Below are positions 5,606-5,921 of a DNA stretch of 5,921 bases, piece after piece (the first letter of the stretch is position 1; every line of letters starts with the position of its first letter). Origin of the DNA: Bacteroidales bacterium UBA3868 (GTDB lineage Bacteria > Bacteroidota > Bacteroidia > Bacteroidales > WCHB1-69); contig DGGS01000006.1 of assembly GCA_002392325.1 (NCBI GenBank), forward strand, positions 1 to 5,921, in the 5' to 3' direction. Both the position numbers and the translations under genes were made by a program. The notes under the pieces were generated by a model. That model searched no databases. It had not been told where the DNA came from and saw only the letters and a list, made by a program, of their open reading frames with translations.

Positions 5606-5921
5606 TGACCGTCATGTTTCCCATCCCTGTTACCCCTTACATCCCGCAACGCCCGCCTTTTGTGCTGGTGGACAATCTGTTATCTTGCGATGAAGTGGTC
5701 GTGACCACCGATTTTCGCATTGCTCCCGACCATATTCTGGTTGAAAATGGCCGGTTCACGCCAGCCGGGATGATTGAGAATATCGCCCAAACCTGTGCCA
5801 CCCGCATCGGATGGCTCAATCAGGACAAACCCGTGCGCATCGGGGTCATCGGATCCATCAACAACTTTGAATACTTCCAATTACCACCAGCGGGCAAAAC
5901 AATCCAAACGACCGTCACCGT
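5605..5921 (+). CDS. 3-hydroxyacyl-ACP dehydratase-like hotdog protein (3' truncated by window edge)
   Basis: The first 105 residues of a hotdog-fold protein expected to dehydrate 3-hydroxyacyl-ACP intermediates, leaving the trans double bonds of the polyene. The ATG at 5605 overlaps the previous stop (TAATG); a second in-frame ATG at 5614 is an alternative start. IPQRPPFVLVDNLLS (13-27) matches the FabZ opening LPHRYPFLLVD, and GRFTPAGMIENIAQTCA (49-65) matches the FabZ helix around FPGVLILEAMAQ, placing the catalytic acid at Glu58. The canonical HFPG histidine is absent at its usual spacing; the nearest His is His43, in PDHILVENG. GVIGSINNFEYF (80-91) fits the later hotdog strand. This looks like the divergent dehydratase group found in aryl polyene and flexirubin clusters. 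The remaining residues lie beyond the right edge. Function is supported by context and partial motif match, not by a complete catalytic pair. Confidence 0.85.
   Translation, partial: MTVMFPIPVTPYIPQRPPFVLVDNLLSCDEVVVTTDFRIAPDHILVENGRFTPAGMIENIAQTCATRIGWLNQDKPVRIGVIGSINNFEYFQLPPAGKTIQTTVT

Noticed and set aside
5605..5615. Small palindrome ATGACcGTCAT at the dehydratase start
   Set aside because: Five-base arms are too short to stand out from chance, and the site is explained by the overlapping start codon.
1..5921. CRISPR array, tRNA/rRNA, insertion sequence, riboswitch or attachment site
   Set aside because: No direct repeat series, RNA-gene-like sequence or transposase-like frame was seen, and the coding genes occupy almost the whole window.

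Overview
The window is one tightly packed, single-direction (+ strand) operon segment encoding an aryl polyene / flexirubin-type pigment pathway, almost certainly from a Bacteroidota, most likely a Bacteroidales member. The taxonomic guess rests on protein style (the ammonia-lyase closely resembles the tyrosine ammonia-lyase of Flavobacterium johnsoniae as I remember it) and on A-rich start-codon leaders without clear Shine-Dalgarno sequences. The exact genus cannot be read from this sequence.

Layout: (1) 1-1319, an aromatic amino acid ammonia-lyase missing roughly its first 70 residues off the left edge; (2) 1321-2049, a FabG-type 3-ketoacyl-ACP reductase starting one base after the lyase stop; (3) a 57-base gap holding a perfect 26-bp palindrome at 2060-2085; (4) 2107-3327, a FabB-like ketosynthase; (5) 3351-3593, an acyl carrier protein; (6) 3598-4497, an LpxL/HtrB-like membrane acyltransferase; (7) 4517-5605, a SAM-dependent methyltransferase of the plant O-methyltransferase fold; (8) 5605-5921, a hotdog-fold 3-hydroxyacyl-ACP dehydratase cut by the right edge, whose ATG overlaps the methyltransferase stop (TAATG). 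No stretch above 60 bases lacks a gene.

How the genes work together (inference from the known pathway class): the lyase deaminates tyrosine to 4-coumarate. A ligase outside the window would load this starter on the ACP. The ketosynthase adds malonyl-derived units, and the reductase and dehydratase process each to a trans double bond with no enoyl reduction, giving a conjugated aryl polyene. The methyltransferase probably decorates the aryl ring, and the acyltransferase probably transfers the polyene acyl chain to a membrane lipid or resorcinol-type acceptor. Whether the product is a flexirubin (with a dialkylresorcinol ester) or a plain aryl polyene cannot be decided here, because DarA/DarB-type genes would lie outside.

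The system class is known, not new. What deserves a second look is that several enzymes depart from the textbook catalytic motifs of their families: an Asn-to-Thr change in the reductase tetrad, no canonical His in the methyltransferase or dehydratase motifs, and altered His-loop motifs in the ketosynthase. The strong intergenic palindrome also looks like a dispersed repeat.
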